Assembly (NCBI RefSeq): GCF_008124625.1
Contig: NZ_VNHM01000021.1
Location: 1-40,840, forward strand
DNA length: 40,840 nucleotides
Direction of reading: 5' to 3'
DNA from: Desulfallas thermosapovorans DSM 6562
GTDB taxonomy: Bacteria; Bacillota; Desulfotomaculia; Desulfotomaculales; Desulfallaceae
Positions 1-7,240 of the stretch are shown piece after piece. Each line of letters starts with the position of its first letter. Position 1 is the stretch's first letter. The position numbers and the translations under genes are program-made. Below the pieces are notes generated by a model. It was given only the letters and a program-made list of their open reading frames with translations. It did not search any database and was not told the origin of the DNA.

Positions 1-1149
1 TGGCAACACTCCGCCATTGTACTCATTCTCTTTCTCGGGATTTCCCAAATAACTCCTTGCCAAGCCGACTATTGCCTTTTCAAGAAGATAATCCGTTTTT
101 ATGACACGGTGATGATATATAACATACTTATAAAGTAGCCATCTACGATTAAAAAAGTCCTCAACAGTACTTAAGGTTCTAATATCTGGGCAAAAAAGAA
201 AATGACCATTCATTATAATAAGCCTCATGGATCTAATCAATCTGTCATATTCAATACGTCCATAATTAAATCCGGAGTTTTCCAAATCCCTGGTCACATA
301 ATCAAGCCGGTCGCAATCTATAGACCCGTCAATAATGCGGTGAATATCTTCAAAAAGCGAACTTTCTTCGGTAAAAATATAAGTAACAAATTTGCTTACC
401 AACCAGTAAAATAATTGTACCTGTGCTTCATCCCTTTGCTCAGGTCCATTACAAATTACAGATTCAGTCAAACGCTCCGCAATTCTATATCCTATTTCCT
501 CGTGTAAATGGGCATTATTCTCAAAAAATTTTTTTAGTGAATTTTTAAAGTATGTTCTTCTCTCGTTTAAATCGACGTCAGGCATGTCTTTTACATCTTT
601 CCATATCTCTTTTAACGCATTCTCAGATATGTGGCTAAAAGGAGGATGCCCAACATCATGCAGTAATGCTGCAAGGCGAATTGCTTGATAAATTAAAATG
701 TAGGAAAAAAGGTGCTTATCGTTAATAACCTTTGGAGTATTTAATTGGTAAATTGGTTCACGATCATATATTATCCTTATGTTTCTATAGTCCTGCATCA
801 AATCTACAAAGCTGTCACCCAGACTTAAACGCAACGTTCTATTAAAATCATTATCATTACCTAATTTTTCAATTTCATCGTTAATACTATCTAAAAACAT
901 ATCCCTAACTTCATTATCCGCATTCAGCAGGCTATTATAAAAAATTAACCCGCCTAAATGCATCGTTCCCAGGGAATGTACAAATCGTTTAGTTTGATTG
1001 GATGGATATGTAAGATAAACAGTAGAATTCTGCAAAATGTTATGTAAACGGTTAAAAGCTTGCGTAGAAATAATTTGTTTCTCTAGATAACTAATTTGGA
1101 TTGAGCCATGCAGTGAATCTGCAACCTGAATAATCTTTTGGTTTACCAT
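1..1149 (-). CDS. HD-domain phosphohydrolase (COG1078/SAMHD1-dGTPase-like), 3' end outside window
   Basis: The minus strand is open from an ATG at 1149 to the window edge (383 codons seen), so the C-terminus is missing. A GGAGG Shine-Dalgarno about 8 bases upstream supports this start. Visible HD-superfamily motifs are RFVHSLGTMHL (around residues 56-66), which supplies the first metal-binding His, and LLHDVGHPPFSH (HD at about residues 164-165). A later acidic stretch, DGSIDCDRLDYVTRD, is typical of COG1078 proteins, which resemble dGTP triphosphohydrolases and SAMHD1. The likely activity is metal-dependent hydrolysis of dNTPs or another nucleotide phosphate; this is inferred from the family. 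The gene is AT-rich and sits just downstream of the bacillosamine gene remnants, in a stretch with restriction-like genes, so a defence role is possible but unproven. Family call is firm, substrate is not. Confidence 0.85.
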   Translation of the reverse strand, partial: MVNQKIIQVADSLHGSIQISYLEKQIISTQAFNRLHNILQNSTVYLTYPSNQTKRFVHSLGTMHLGGLIFYNSLLNADNEVRDMFLDSINDEIEKLGNDNDFNRTLRLSLGDSFVDLMQDYRNIRIIYDREPIYQLNTPKVINDKHLFSYILIYQAIRLAALLHDVGHPPFSHISENALKEIWKDVKDMPDVDLNERRTYFKNSLKKFFENNAHLHEEIGYRIAERLTESVICNGPEQRDEAQVQLFYWLVSKFVTYIFTEESSLFEDIHRIIDGSIDCDRLDYVTRDLENSGFNYGRIEYDRLIRSMRLIIMNGHFLFCPDIRTLSTVEDFFNRRWLLYKYVIYHHRVIKTDYLLEKAIVGLARSYLGNPEKENEYNGGVLP

Positions 1150-1418
1150 ACCAGCGCCTCCGTTGAGAGGATTTTTCTATATCTCAAGAGGTCGGAATAT
1201 ACGTTATTCATTATTGATTTCCATATGTGCATTTCCTTTTATAGCCTATTTTAGTTAAATATTATCGATATTTTACCATAAATTAATTGCTCCCCATTTT
1301 ATTTTCCTAACTTCCACAGTTATTTTATAAATTTTTTTACTAAATTCGCCTGTATCATTATAACCGATAAAAACGGTACTTTTCCAATGTTAATCCTTTG
1401 GATAACAACAGGCCCTAT
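1150..1418. other. AT-rich gap upstream of the HD gene, no gene seen
   Basis: No convincing coding frame on either strand. The sequence is strongly AT-rich and presumably carries the promoter of the leftward HD gene, but I could not find a -35/-10 pair good enough to call. A weak inverted repeat, GTTAATCC/GGATAAC with one mismatch, lies at about 1389-1406, just outside repeat copy A. Confidence 0.5.
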
Positions 1419-1480
1419 ATAACAATTTATCCGAATAATACAGTTAGTTTAATAAACTTTAAGCCTGACCCCTATTTAAT
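1419..1480 (+). repeat. Dispersed repeat, copy A (62 bp)
   Basis: A 62-bp block nearly identical to 1954-2015 (one clear mismatch, C/T, in the AACAAYTTATCC part). The shared core AATAAACTTTAAGCCTGACC recurs at 5189-5227 and, reversed, near 25000. Read on the minus strand, the copy begins ATTAAATAG and ends the truncated aminotransferase frame. It looks like a small mobile or REP/MITE-like unit. No transposase is adjacent, so its class is unknown. Confidence 0.85.
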
Positions 1481-1882
1481 TGCAATGGTTTCAGCGGTTA
1501 TATTCTGGCTTACAGGGTCTACATCGGCCATCACCGGAGTGGCTCCCCGCATTACGGCGCAAGTGGCTGAAGCAATGAAGGTACGGCTGGTTACAATAAC
1601 TTCATCACCGGGGCCTATGCCCAGGGCATAAAGGGCCAGCTCCAAGGCCACAGTTCCGTTGGCCAGGGCCACGGCATACCGGCAGCCGGTAAAGGCGGCA
1701 AACTCTCTTTCAAATTCCCGCCCCTCTTCCCCGGTCCAGTAGTTCACCTTGCCGGATTTTAGAACGTCACCGGCCGCTGTAATCTCACCAGCGGCAAAAT
1801 ATGGCCAGGGGGCAAAGGGCATTGCACGCACGGGCATTCCCCCGTCAATGGCAAGTTTATTCAATATGTAATCACTCCACAA
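1472..1882 (-). pseudogene. pglE: Truncated DegT/DnrJ/EryC1/StrS aminotransferase (PglE-like), N-terminal third only
   Basis: The frame encodes only about 130-136 residues of a PLP-dependent sugar aminotransferase family that normally runs to about 370-400. Recognisable parts are LAIDGGMPVR near the start, the substrate-loop region NYWTGEEGREFE, and the cofactor-binding region ALANGTVALELALYALGIGPGDEVIV. It stops at VDPVSQNITAETIAIK, well before the catalytic lysine, so it cannot be active. The last codons and the TAG stop lie in repeat copy A. The true start may be TTG at 1864, which has a GGAG site about 9 bases upstream, rather than ATG at 1882. It follows pglD-like and pglC-like genes, the usual company of the UDP-bacillosamine 4-aminotransferase. 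The truncation may reflect repeat-mediated deletion of the rest of the gene. Confidence 0.88.
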
Positions 1883-1953
1883 TTTTTTACTTAAAAAATT
1901 ATTAATGAATCACATAGATCGTGAATTTTTCTGGAGATATTAACCAAGGTCCA

Positions 1954-2015
1954 ATAACAACTTATCCGAATAATACAGTTAGTTTAATAAACTTTAAGCC
2001 TGACCCCTATTTAAT
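1954..2015 (+). repeat. Dispersed repeat, copy B (62 bp)
   Basis: Near-identical to 1419-1480 and in the same orientation, so the pair are direct repeats 535 bp apart bracketing the truncated aminotransferase. On the minus strand its first nine bases, ATTAAATAG, end the acetyltransferase gene, exactly as copy A ends the aminotransferase frame. Confidence 0.85.
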
Positions 2016-2648
2016 CGGTTTGGCCGGAACGCCCACCGCAGTGCAACGGGGCGGTATATCCCGAACCACTGCTGCACCGGCGCCAATTGTGGACCACTCA
2101 CCGATGTTAATTCCTTGGATTATTGAGGAATTAGTACCAATATTACATCCTGTATTTAAAACAACATTCCCGGAAACATTTACACCTGGTAGCAATGTTG
2201 AATAATCGTTCATTATGACATCATGCCCAATAGTACAATTCAAGTTAATAATTATATGGCTCCCTAAGCTAATATTTACAGTTAGAATATTACCGGCACA
2301 AATTATATTCCCAACACCCATTTCCACATGGCGAGACATCATCACAGAAGGGTGAATCAAATTCACAAACTTATATCCCCACTCTACAGCCTTTTTTACC
2401 AGGTTCATTTTGCTTCCGGGGTTACCCACTGCACACACGGTATAAACGGGTTCATTGATACGCCGGTTATAAAAAAAATCAAAGTCGCCCAATACGGGAA
2501 AACCGTTTAAAACCTTACCGTGATTGGCAACATTTTCATCAATAAAACCGAGCAATTCCCATTCTTCATTTACAGCATTTATATCCTCAACGAGCCAGGC
2601 AACTTCCCGGGCAAAACCACCGGCGCCGATTATAACCAGCTTTTTCAA
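2007..2648 (-). CDS. pglD: NeuD/PglD-family sugar O/N-acyltransferase
   Basis: 213 residues. The N-terminus has a Rossmann-like sugar-binding start, LVIIGAGGFAREVAW, and the C-terminal half is a left-handed parallel beta-helix of hexapeptide repeats (for example GVGNIICAGNILTVNISLG and SVVLNTGCNIGTNSSIIQG-like turns), ending VGVPAKPIK. Family members acetylate amino or hydroxyl groups of nucleotide-sugars with acetyl-CoA. PglD makes UDP-N,N'-diacetylbacillosamine. It starts 12 bases after the pglC-like gene, implying co-transcription, and precedes the pglE-like remnant. The length is normal, but the last codons (IK and stop) are contributed by repeat copy B, so a short native tail may have been lost. 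Substrate is inferred from neighbours. Confidence 0.85.
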   Translation of the reverse strand: MKKLVIIGAGGFAREVAWLVEDINAVNEEWELLGFIDENVANHGKVLNGFPVLGDFDFFYNRRINEPVYTVCAVGNPGSKMNLVKKAVEWGYKFVNLIHPSVMMSRHVEMGVGNIICAGNILTVNISLGSHIIINLNCTIGHDVIMNDYSTLLPGVNVSGNVVLNTGCNIGTNSSIIQGINIGEWSTIGAGAAVVRDIPPRCTAVGVPAKPIK

Positions 2649-2660
2649 ATAGTATCACCT

Positions 2661-3284
2661 TCAAGCCCCATATTGACGCTGCTCTTGCCCTTTAAATTCC
2701 GGCATGGTAGCATGCCCCTGGGCACTTATTCCTTCGCGTTTAATCGTTTTTAATAATGTAAGCCATAGTATCTTTATATCCATCCGTAACCCCCAATTAT
2801 CCACATACCAAATATCCAGTTTAAATCGTTCTTCCCAGCTAACAGCATTACGCCCGTTAACCTGCGCCCACCCGGTTATTCCGGGTTTTACCTCGTGGCG
2901 GCGGGCCTGCTCCGGTGTATACCGATCGAGGTACTCCATTAATAGAGGTCGCGGCCCCACAAGGCTCATATCCCCCTTTAACACGTTCCACAACTCCGGC
3001 AGCTCGTCCAAACTGGTGGCACGTAAAAAACGCCCCAAACGAGTTAAGCGCTGCTCATCCGGCAATGGGTTACCCTGCCCGTCACGCTCGTCTTTCATGG
3101 TTCTAAATTTATACATGGTAAAGGGTTTGCCATGCAAACCGGGGCGCACCTGCCGGAAAATTACAGGGGTTCCCATATTCAAACGAATTAGGATAGCCAC
3201 TATAGCCAGGATGGGAAATATAACAATCAAACCAATTAAGGAAATCAAAAAATCCATTGTTCTTTTAATTGTATACATACGCAT
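2661..3284 (-). CDS. pglC: Initiating sugar-phosphate transferase (PglC-like, bacterial sugar transferase family)
   Basis: 207 residues. One hydrophobic segment near the N-terminus (about residues 10-32) is followed by the family hallmarks FRQVRPGLHGKPFTMYKFRTM, the catalytic SLDELPELWNVLKGDMSLVG region, VGPRPLL, and KPGITGWAQVNGRN. These enzymes move a sugar-1-phosphate from UDP-sugar to undecaprenyl phosphate at the inner membrane face, starting polysaccharide or glycan assembly. The short form without extra N-terminal TM helices matches PglC (diNAcBac-1-P transferase) more than WbaP. It is the first gene of the pglC-pglD-(pglE) run. The stretch ahead of the ATG at 3284 is only modestly purine-rich. 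The exact sugar is an inference. Confidence 0.88.
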   Translation of the reverse strand: MRMYTIKRTMDFLISLIGLIVIFPILAIVAILIRLNMGTPVIFRQVRPGLHGKPFTMYKFRTMKDERDGQGNPLPDEQRLTRLGRFLRATSLDELPELWNVLKGDMSLVGPRPLLMEYLDRYTPEQARRHEVKPGITGWAQVNGRNAVSWEERFKLDIWYVDNWGLRMDIKILWLTLLKTIKREGISAQGHATMPEFKGQEQRQYGA

Positions 3285-3374
3285 ACCTCTTTACCCTTTA
3301 CTTGTATAAAGGTCAATATCAAGCCACCATATATTTTAAACAGGCGGCTTTTCAGCATGGCAACTTATCTCGAT

Positions 3375-5051
3375 TTACAACCGCCAAACCTGCTTCAACG
3401 TATCTAAAAGCTTCTGCTGCCGCTGCTTAACCACATCCTGCGTCCACTCTTCTTCCATCAACACCTGGGTAGTCAACGCAAAGGGTGAAGTCCCTTTTCG
3501 TGCAAAATATTCATTTTTCTTACGCTCAAACTCAAAATTGCGCGCCTGGCTATTCTTGCTGCGGGATAACAAAACCAGGTTCCCCAACCGGTGTGTCCAC
3601 TGATCCCGGTCGCCTTCGGCAGGAAACCACTCCAGCCACTTGCTACCCTGCGGCGGGTTTTGGGGCAACACGTGCTCCACTGAAATTACCCGGTAATTAT
3701 AAACAGCTTCCCCACTGGATAACGCGGCGTCCAAGCGCAGTAGAACCAGCAGGCGAACTTTAACTTGACGGTAGATATCCCCGTCAAGGGCTTCGATAAC
3801 CAAACGTCGTTCTTCAGCAGTCAGTTGCAGCGGAGAAGTATCCGTGTATAGATCTTCCCCTGCCTCTATGGCCTTTAGCAACGCTCCGTAACGATCAATG
3901 CGCTGGTTTATATAGGTCCTGGTAATCATCATTCCAGCCGCCAGGCGCTCCAAATCGCGGAAAAAATGAACCAATTTTTCCGGCTGGTTGTTATTCCGAA
4001 CCAGGAACAAGATAGCCGGTGGTATCCAGTCTGTATTATCGATGCGCCCGAGCCAACCGAGATACCTGTTTACCTCGCCGGCCAAGGCCGGGCTGGAATA
4101 ATTAGCGTATAAAATATCATTATAAGCATCAGCCATCGGTAAAAGAACCCGGTCCACCAACTGCCGTGGTTCCTCAGTCGCGCACACCGCTTCCCGAAAC
4201 TCTTTAAGAACGGTAGCCCGAGGCTTTGTTTTACGGTAAATCATTCGGATGTAGGCAAAAAGGTCCTTAAAAGCCTCCCGCCCCAGTTGTTCCTCAGCTT
4301 CCTCCCATTTACGGGCATATTCCGCTTGCTGCCCCTCGGGAATCTGACCGATAATCTCGGCTTTGAGGATATCTGCATGGGACAGATCCATACCCCGGTC
4401 GTTTAAAACAGAAAAAATCCGGTAAGCCGAGTCTATATCCGGCGTCCAAACCACCACCAGAAAACATCTATGTAACACATACTGAGCCAGTCGCTGCCGT
4501 TTCGCCTCCGGTAGTTCTTGCAAACGCGAACGGAATAATAATGCGTTGTCCCTGAAATTAATCTGGCTGTCCGTAAGGGAACCATTCAATTGTTTCAACT
4601 CTTCGATACCGCCACGGGATTGAATGTATTTTTCAAAAAAATATTGGTCCCGGGCGCGCACCGTCAAGCGATAACGATCCGGCGTATCCAGCAAAGAGCT
4701 GCCCTTTTCCACCAGAAACCTTTCCAGGTCACCGGCAACCTTTGTATCGGCCGTCAGTTCACGCAATACCGACAATAAGATTGTAAAAGTTATAAGCCTC
4801 TGCTGGCCATCCACAACCTGGGCTTCAGGATCTTTCCCCTTGATGAGCACAATACTGCCCAAAAAGTATGGATCCAGCTCTCGCACAGGTTCATCACTTT
4901 CACCCAAAGCAGCCACTAGATCATCGAATAACTCCCCGGCTTGTTCAGTAGTCCAGGCGTAGGGGCGTTGGTAGTAAGGTATGGAAAAAGCAAACCAATC
5001 GCTGAATACTTCTTTAAGGGGAAACTGTTTCCCTTCGATATCCGCAGACAT
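3375..5051 (-). CDS. DUF262/DUF1524 (GmrSD-like) nuclease, probable anti-phage restriction protein
   Basis: 558 residues. The N-terminal DUF262 (ParB/Srx-like NTPase) domain shows IPYYQRPYAW at about 24-33 and the signature DGQQR at 81-85. The C-terminal DUF1524 HNH-type nuclease shows EHVLPQ at about 459-464, then RLGNLVLLSRSKNSQARN. This two-domain order is that of GmrSD-type IV modification-dependent restriction enzymes, which use NTP and cut DNA bearing modified bases, and of related phage-defence proteins. The length is normal and all key motifs are present, so it looks intact. It is a single gene inserted between the polysaccharide genes pglC and a GT4 gene, with no methylase partner. 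A degraded piece of a second DUF262 gene lies at 5916-5955. Confidence 0.85.
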   Translation of the reverse strand: MSADIEGKQFPLKEVFSDWFAFSIPYYQRPYAWTTEQAGELFDDLVAALGESDEPVRELDPYFLGSIVLIKGKDPEAQVVDGQQRLITFTILLSVLRELTADTKVAGDLERFLVEKGSSLLDTPDRYRLTVRARDQYFFEKYIQSRGGIEELKQLNGSLTDSQINFRDNALLFRSRLQELPEAKRQRLAQYVLHRCFLVVVWTPDIDSAYRIFSVLNDRGMDLSHADILKAEIIGQIPEGQQAEYARKWEEAEEQLGREAFKDLFAYIRMIYRKTKPRATVLKEFREAVCATEEPRQLVDRVLLPMADAYNDILYANYSSPALAGEVNRYLGWLGRIDNTDWIPPAILFLVRNNNQPEKLVHFFRDLERLAAGMMITRTYINQRIDRYGALLKAIEAGEDLYTDTSPLQLTAEERRLVIEALDGDIYRQVKVRLLVLLRLDAALSSGEAVYNYRVISVEHVLPQNPPQGSKWLEWFPAEGDRDQWTHRLGNLVLLSRSKNSQARNFEFERKKNEYFARKGTSPFALTTQVLMEEEWTQDVVKQRQQKLLDTLKQVWRL

Positions 5052-5188
5052 AACCGTGTTTTCACCTGCCCTTTTCCAGACATTTATTTAGTTAACCAAT
5101 CACCGATCTTTTTCTTTAAAATGACAACAGGTAGGAACAAATTGAATTAAAACGGGAAAGTTTACTGGTCTTCTTTATGTAATACTTG

Positions 5189-5227
5189 ATAATGTAGTTA
5201 CTTTAATAAACTTTAAGCCTGACCCCT
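5189..5227 (+). repeat. Dispersed repeat, copy C (39 bp)
   Basis: Shares the core TTTAATAAACTTTAAGCC plus TGACCCCT with copies A and B but lacks the ATTTAAT end. The minus-strand YwgA-like gene reads into it, so its last residues (GVRLKVY) and stop codon come from the repeat. Confidence 0.8.
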
Positions 5228-5790
5228 GACAACCTACCTACATACCCCTTTGCTTCCAGCTCAGCTACAGCGGACTCTATTTCCAACACAGAAAAATGGG
5301 GTTTTATGCCATGTATCTCCTGAATGAACTCTCGCCCGGACAGGTTTCTTTTTTCCCTGTGGGCGGCGCGGTCAATATAAACAATGGTGGAGCGCAATTC
5401 CAGGTCCCGGGTTTTCATGTAACCGAACTCATCCAACAATTTGTTTATGTGTTCCTGGTGGACTGCTAAAAATTCTTCTGCTTTGCTTTTTATGACATCT
5501 TTTCCCGGTGCCGGTGAAATACTATAGCCGTTGACCCGGGAATCAAAGTCCACCGACACAGCACCTAAAGCGTTCATATAATCCAGGTCGTCCGTCAATT
5601 CGCTGCAATAGGGGCCGTGGATATACAGTGAATATTGATAGCCGCAAGGAACTTTATAGACCGCCCCCAGTAAATAAACCAGTTTTTGCAATGCCGTTTT
5701 TCCAAACCAGTATCCTTTCCCCTGCATTTTTTCAGCTAAAGCCACTATTAGGGCATAACGGTGCCAGGGGATATCAAGCGTAAGTCTCAT
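5203..5790 (-). CDS. YwgA-like protein of unknown function
   Basis: 195 residues, soluble, no signal peptide. The pattern LQKLVYLLGAVYKVPCG followed by YSLYIHGPYCSELTDDLDYM is the signature I associate with the YwgA/Panacea-like (GepA/SocA-related) group of small proteins often beside defence or HD-domain genes. In Bacillus, an HD-domain gene (ywfO) is a neighbour of ywgA, and an HD-domain remnant lies directly upstream here (5805-5912), so the ancestral arrangement may have been a pair. The ATG at 5790 has only a weak site (GGTGGGGG further back). The C-terminal residues after YVGRL are encoded by repeat copy C, so the native end is altered. Function unknown; association with defence is inferred from context. 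Confidence 0.6.
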   Translation of the reverse strand: MRLTLDIPWHRYALIVALAEKMQGKGYWFGKTALQKLVYLLGAVYKVPCGYQYSLYIHGPYCSELTDDLDYMNALGAVSVDFDSRVNGYSISPAPGKDVIKSKAEEFLAVHQEHINKLLDEFGYMKTRDLELRSTIVYIDRAAHREKRNLSGREFIQEIHGIKPHFSVLEIESAVAELEAKGYVGRLSGVRLKVY

Positions 5791-5804
5791 TTTTTACCCC
5801 CACC

Positions 5805-5912
5805 TTAAAATTTCTCCGGGTTAACAGGCATCAATTCCTCCCCGGCATGGGAAAAAGGGCCATGCCCGACATCGTGCAAAAGGCTTGCCAAGCGCACTAT
5901 TACGATAAACTT
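5805..5912 (-). pseudogene. Remnant of a second HD-domain phosphohydrolase
   Basis: A short open stretch reads [20 protein letters not shown] and ends with LMPVNPEKF and a TAA. This is the catalytic HD block of a COG1078/YwfO-type protein with nothing recognisable before or after. It differs from the HD gene at 1-1149 ([14 protein letters not shown] against HDVGHPPFSHISEN), so it is not a simple copy of it. It sits just upstream of the YwgA-like gene. Confidence 0.75.
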
Positions 5913-5915
5913 TTA

Positions 5916-5955
5916 GGTAACACATGCTCCACTTAAATAAACCGTTATAAACAGG
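5916..5955 (-). pseudogene. Scrap of a second DUF262/HNH gene
   Basis: About 40 bases resemble the HNH-coding part of the DUF262 gene: TAACACATGCTCCACTTAAA here against CAACACGTGCTCCACTGAAA at about 3668-3687, then both run to TATAAACAG. Translated in broken frames it gives VYN, then VEHVLP, matching VYNYRVISVEHVLP in the intact gene. It abuts the HD remnant. Confidence 0.55.
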
Positions 5956-5957
5956 CA

Positions 5958-7190
5958 TTATTGCAATTTCACATACTTTTCGCCAGCAGCGTTATATAAA
6001 CTCCCCCATTCTTTGTTATTCTCCGCAACGCCGCATTCTACCAAGACTTTCAAATAAAAATCCTTGAGCTCTTGCCAAATATATTCTGATTGAAAGTGTT
6101 CTTCAACATATTTACGTCCTGCGTTGCCTAACCTTTTTCTTAAGTTTTCATCCTTTAAAACCCAAATTAGATTATCAGCCAATGCTTTAACATCACCAAT
6201 GGGGCTTAGTAAACCTGTTTCCCCGTGAATTACCGCATCCACAACTCCGGTTGCTAGTGTTCCTACAACAGGCACCCCGGCTGCTGCAGCCTCTAATGCA
6301 ACGTTACCTAAACCTTCCCTGTGCGTTGGAAATGCCAAGCAATCCATTATACGGTAATAAGGTGCTACATCGTTAACATATCCGGTTTGTATGATATTTT
6401 TATCCGACTTTATTTCCTCTCGAATATTTTGCGGAACAGGATCGCCTTCTTCATACCTTCCAATCAAAATTAATCTTACATCCGGAAAAGCCGATTTCAC
6501 AACTTTATAAGCTTTGATTAATTCAATAATTCCTTTATCTTTTGTAAGCCGCCCAACAAAACCAATAACAGGCACATCTTCAGGGATGCCAAGTTGACAA
6601 CGTATTTTTTCGTGTTTTAAAGCCCCTTCATTCATGGAAGCAAATCGGGAAACATCTATTCCATTACTACTTCCTTTGCCAATAACATGGGCTTTTTTAG
6701 GGTCTAAAAGTCCAAGTGACACAGCCTGCCTACAAAGGCTGTTACTTACAGGCAACACACGGTGTGCGCAAAATACAGCTACCTTTTCACAAATGTACAA
6801 CACGTTTTTCTTAAACCCTTTCGCAGTTTCCAAACGTAAGCCGCGAAGGGTGTATATTCTACAGGGAACCCTTGCCAGATAGGCAGCGATTCCCCCAAGC
6901 AATCCTGCTTTGGGTGTACCCACATTTACAATAACGGGTTTAATCCGCCTCATTAATAGAAACAATCTCCATAATGCAACGAAATCTTTTAAAGGTGATA
7001 TTTCCCTCTCCATCGGTACAGCATATACATTTACCTTCTCTCTATTTTTAGCGATCTGAAGCTTTTCGCCAGGCGATGAAATTACGTAAACATCAAAACC
7101 TGCTTCCCTGAGATAAGCCAACTGCCCGCGCATCAAACCCACACTGCTAGCCGCAGTTACAATATGAATAACTTTGGGTCTTCTTATCAT
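5958..7190 (-). CDS. GT4-family glycosyltransferase
   Basis: 410 residues from ATG at 7190. A longer frame opens at 7265, but the start at 7190 has AAGGGG about 9 bases upstream and avoids overlap with the preceding gene. N-terminal acceptor domain: KVIHIVTAASSVGLMRGQL. C-terminal donor domain: IGFVGRLTKDKGIIELIKAY and the EX7E motif in HREGLGNVALEAAAAGVPVV. GT4 enzymes are retaining transferases that use nucleotide-sugars at the cytoplasmic membrane face. The N-terminus resembles PglA/CapM-type enzymes that add the second sugar to Und-PP-linked bacillosamine, which fits the pglC-D-E genes nearby. The specific sugar is an inference. It lies about 50 bases after the tviB frame and is probably in the same operon. 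Confidence 0.85.
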   Translation of the reverse strand: MIRRPKVIHIVTAASSVGLMRGQLAYLREAGFDVYVISSPGEKLQIAKNREKVNVYAVPMEREISPLKDFVALWRLFLLMRRIKPVIVNVGTPKAGLLGGIAAYLARVPCRIYTLRGLRLETAKGFKKNVLYICEKVAVFCAHRVLPVSNSLCRQAVSLGLLDPKKAHVIGKGSSNGIDVSRFASMNEGALKHEKIRCQLGIPEDVPVIGFVGRLTKDKGIIELIKAYKVVKSAFPDVRLILIGRYEEGDPVPQNIREEIKSDKNIIQTGYVNDVAPYYRIMDCLAFPTHREGLGNVALEAAAAGVPVVGTLATGVVDAVIHGETGLLSPIGDVKALADNLIWVLKDENLRKRLGNAGRKYVEEHFQSEYIWQELKDFYLKVLVECGVAENNKEWGSLYNAAGEKYVKLQ

Positions 7191-7240
7191 CTTCTGCATC
7201 CCCTTACCAAATATAGCGCATAAACAACTGATACCAAATT

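Noticed and set aside
1398-2205. Plus-strand frames of 77 and 94 residues, each starting before a repeat copy
   Set aside because: They read through copies A and B into antisense of the aminotransferase and acetyltransferase. Their shared peptide is the repeat, not evidence of a gene.
2704-3309. 201-residue plus-strand frame opposite pglC
   Set aside because: Antisense to a sugar transferase with all catalytic motifs; composition typical of a shadow frame.
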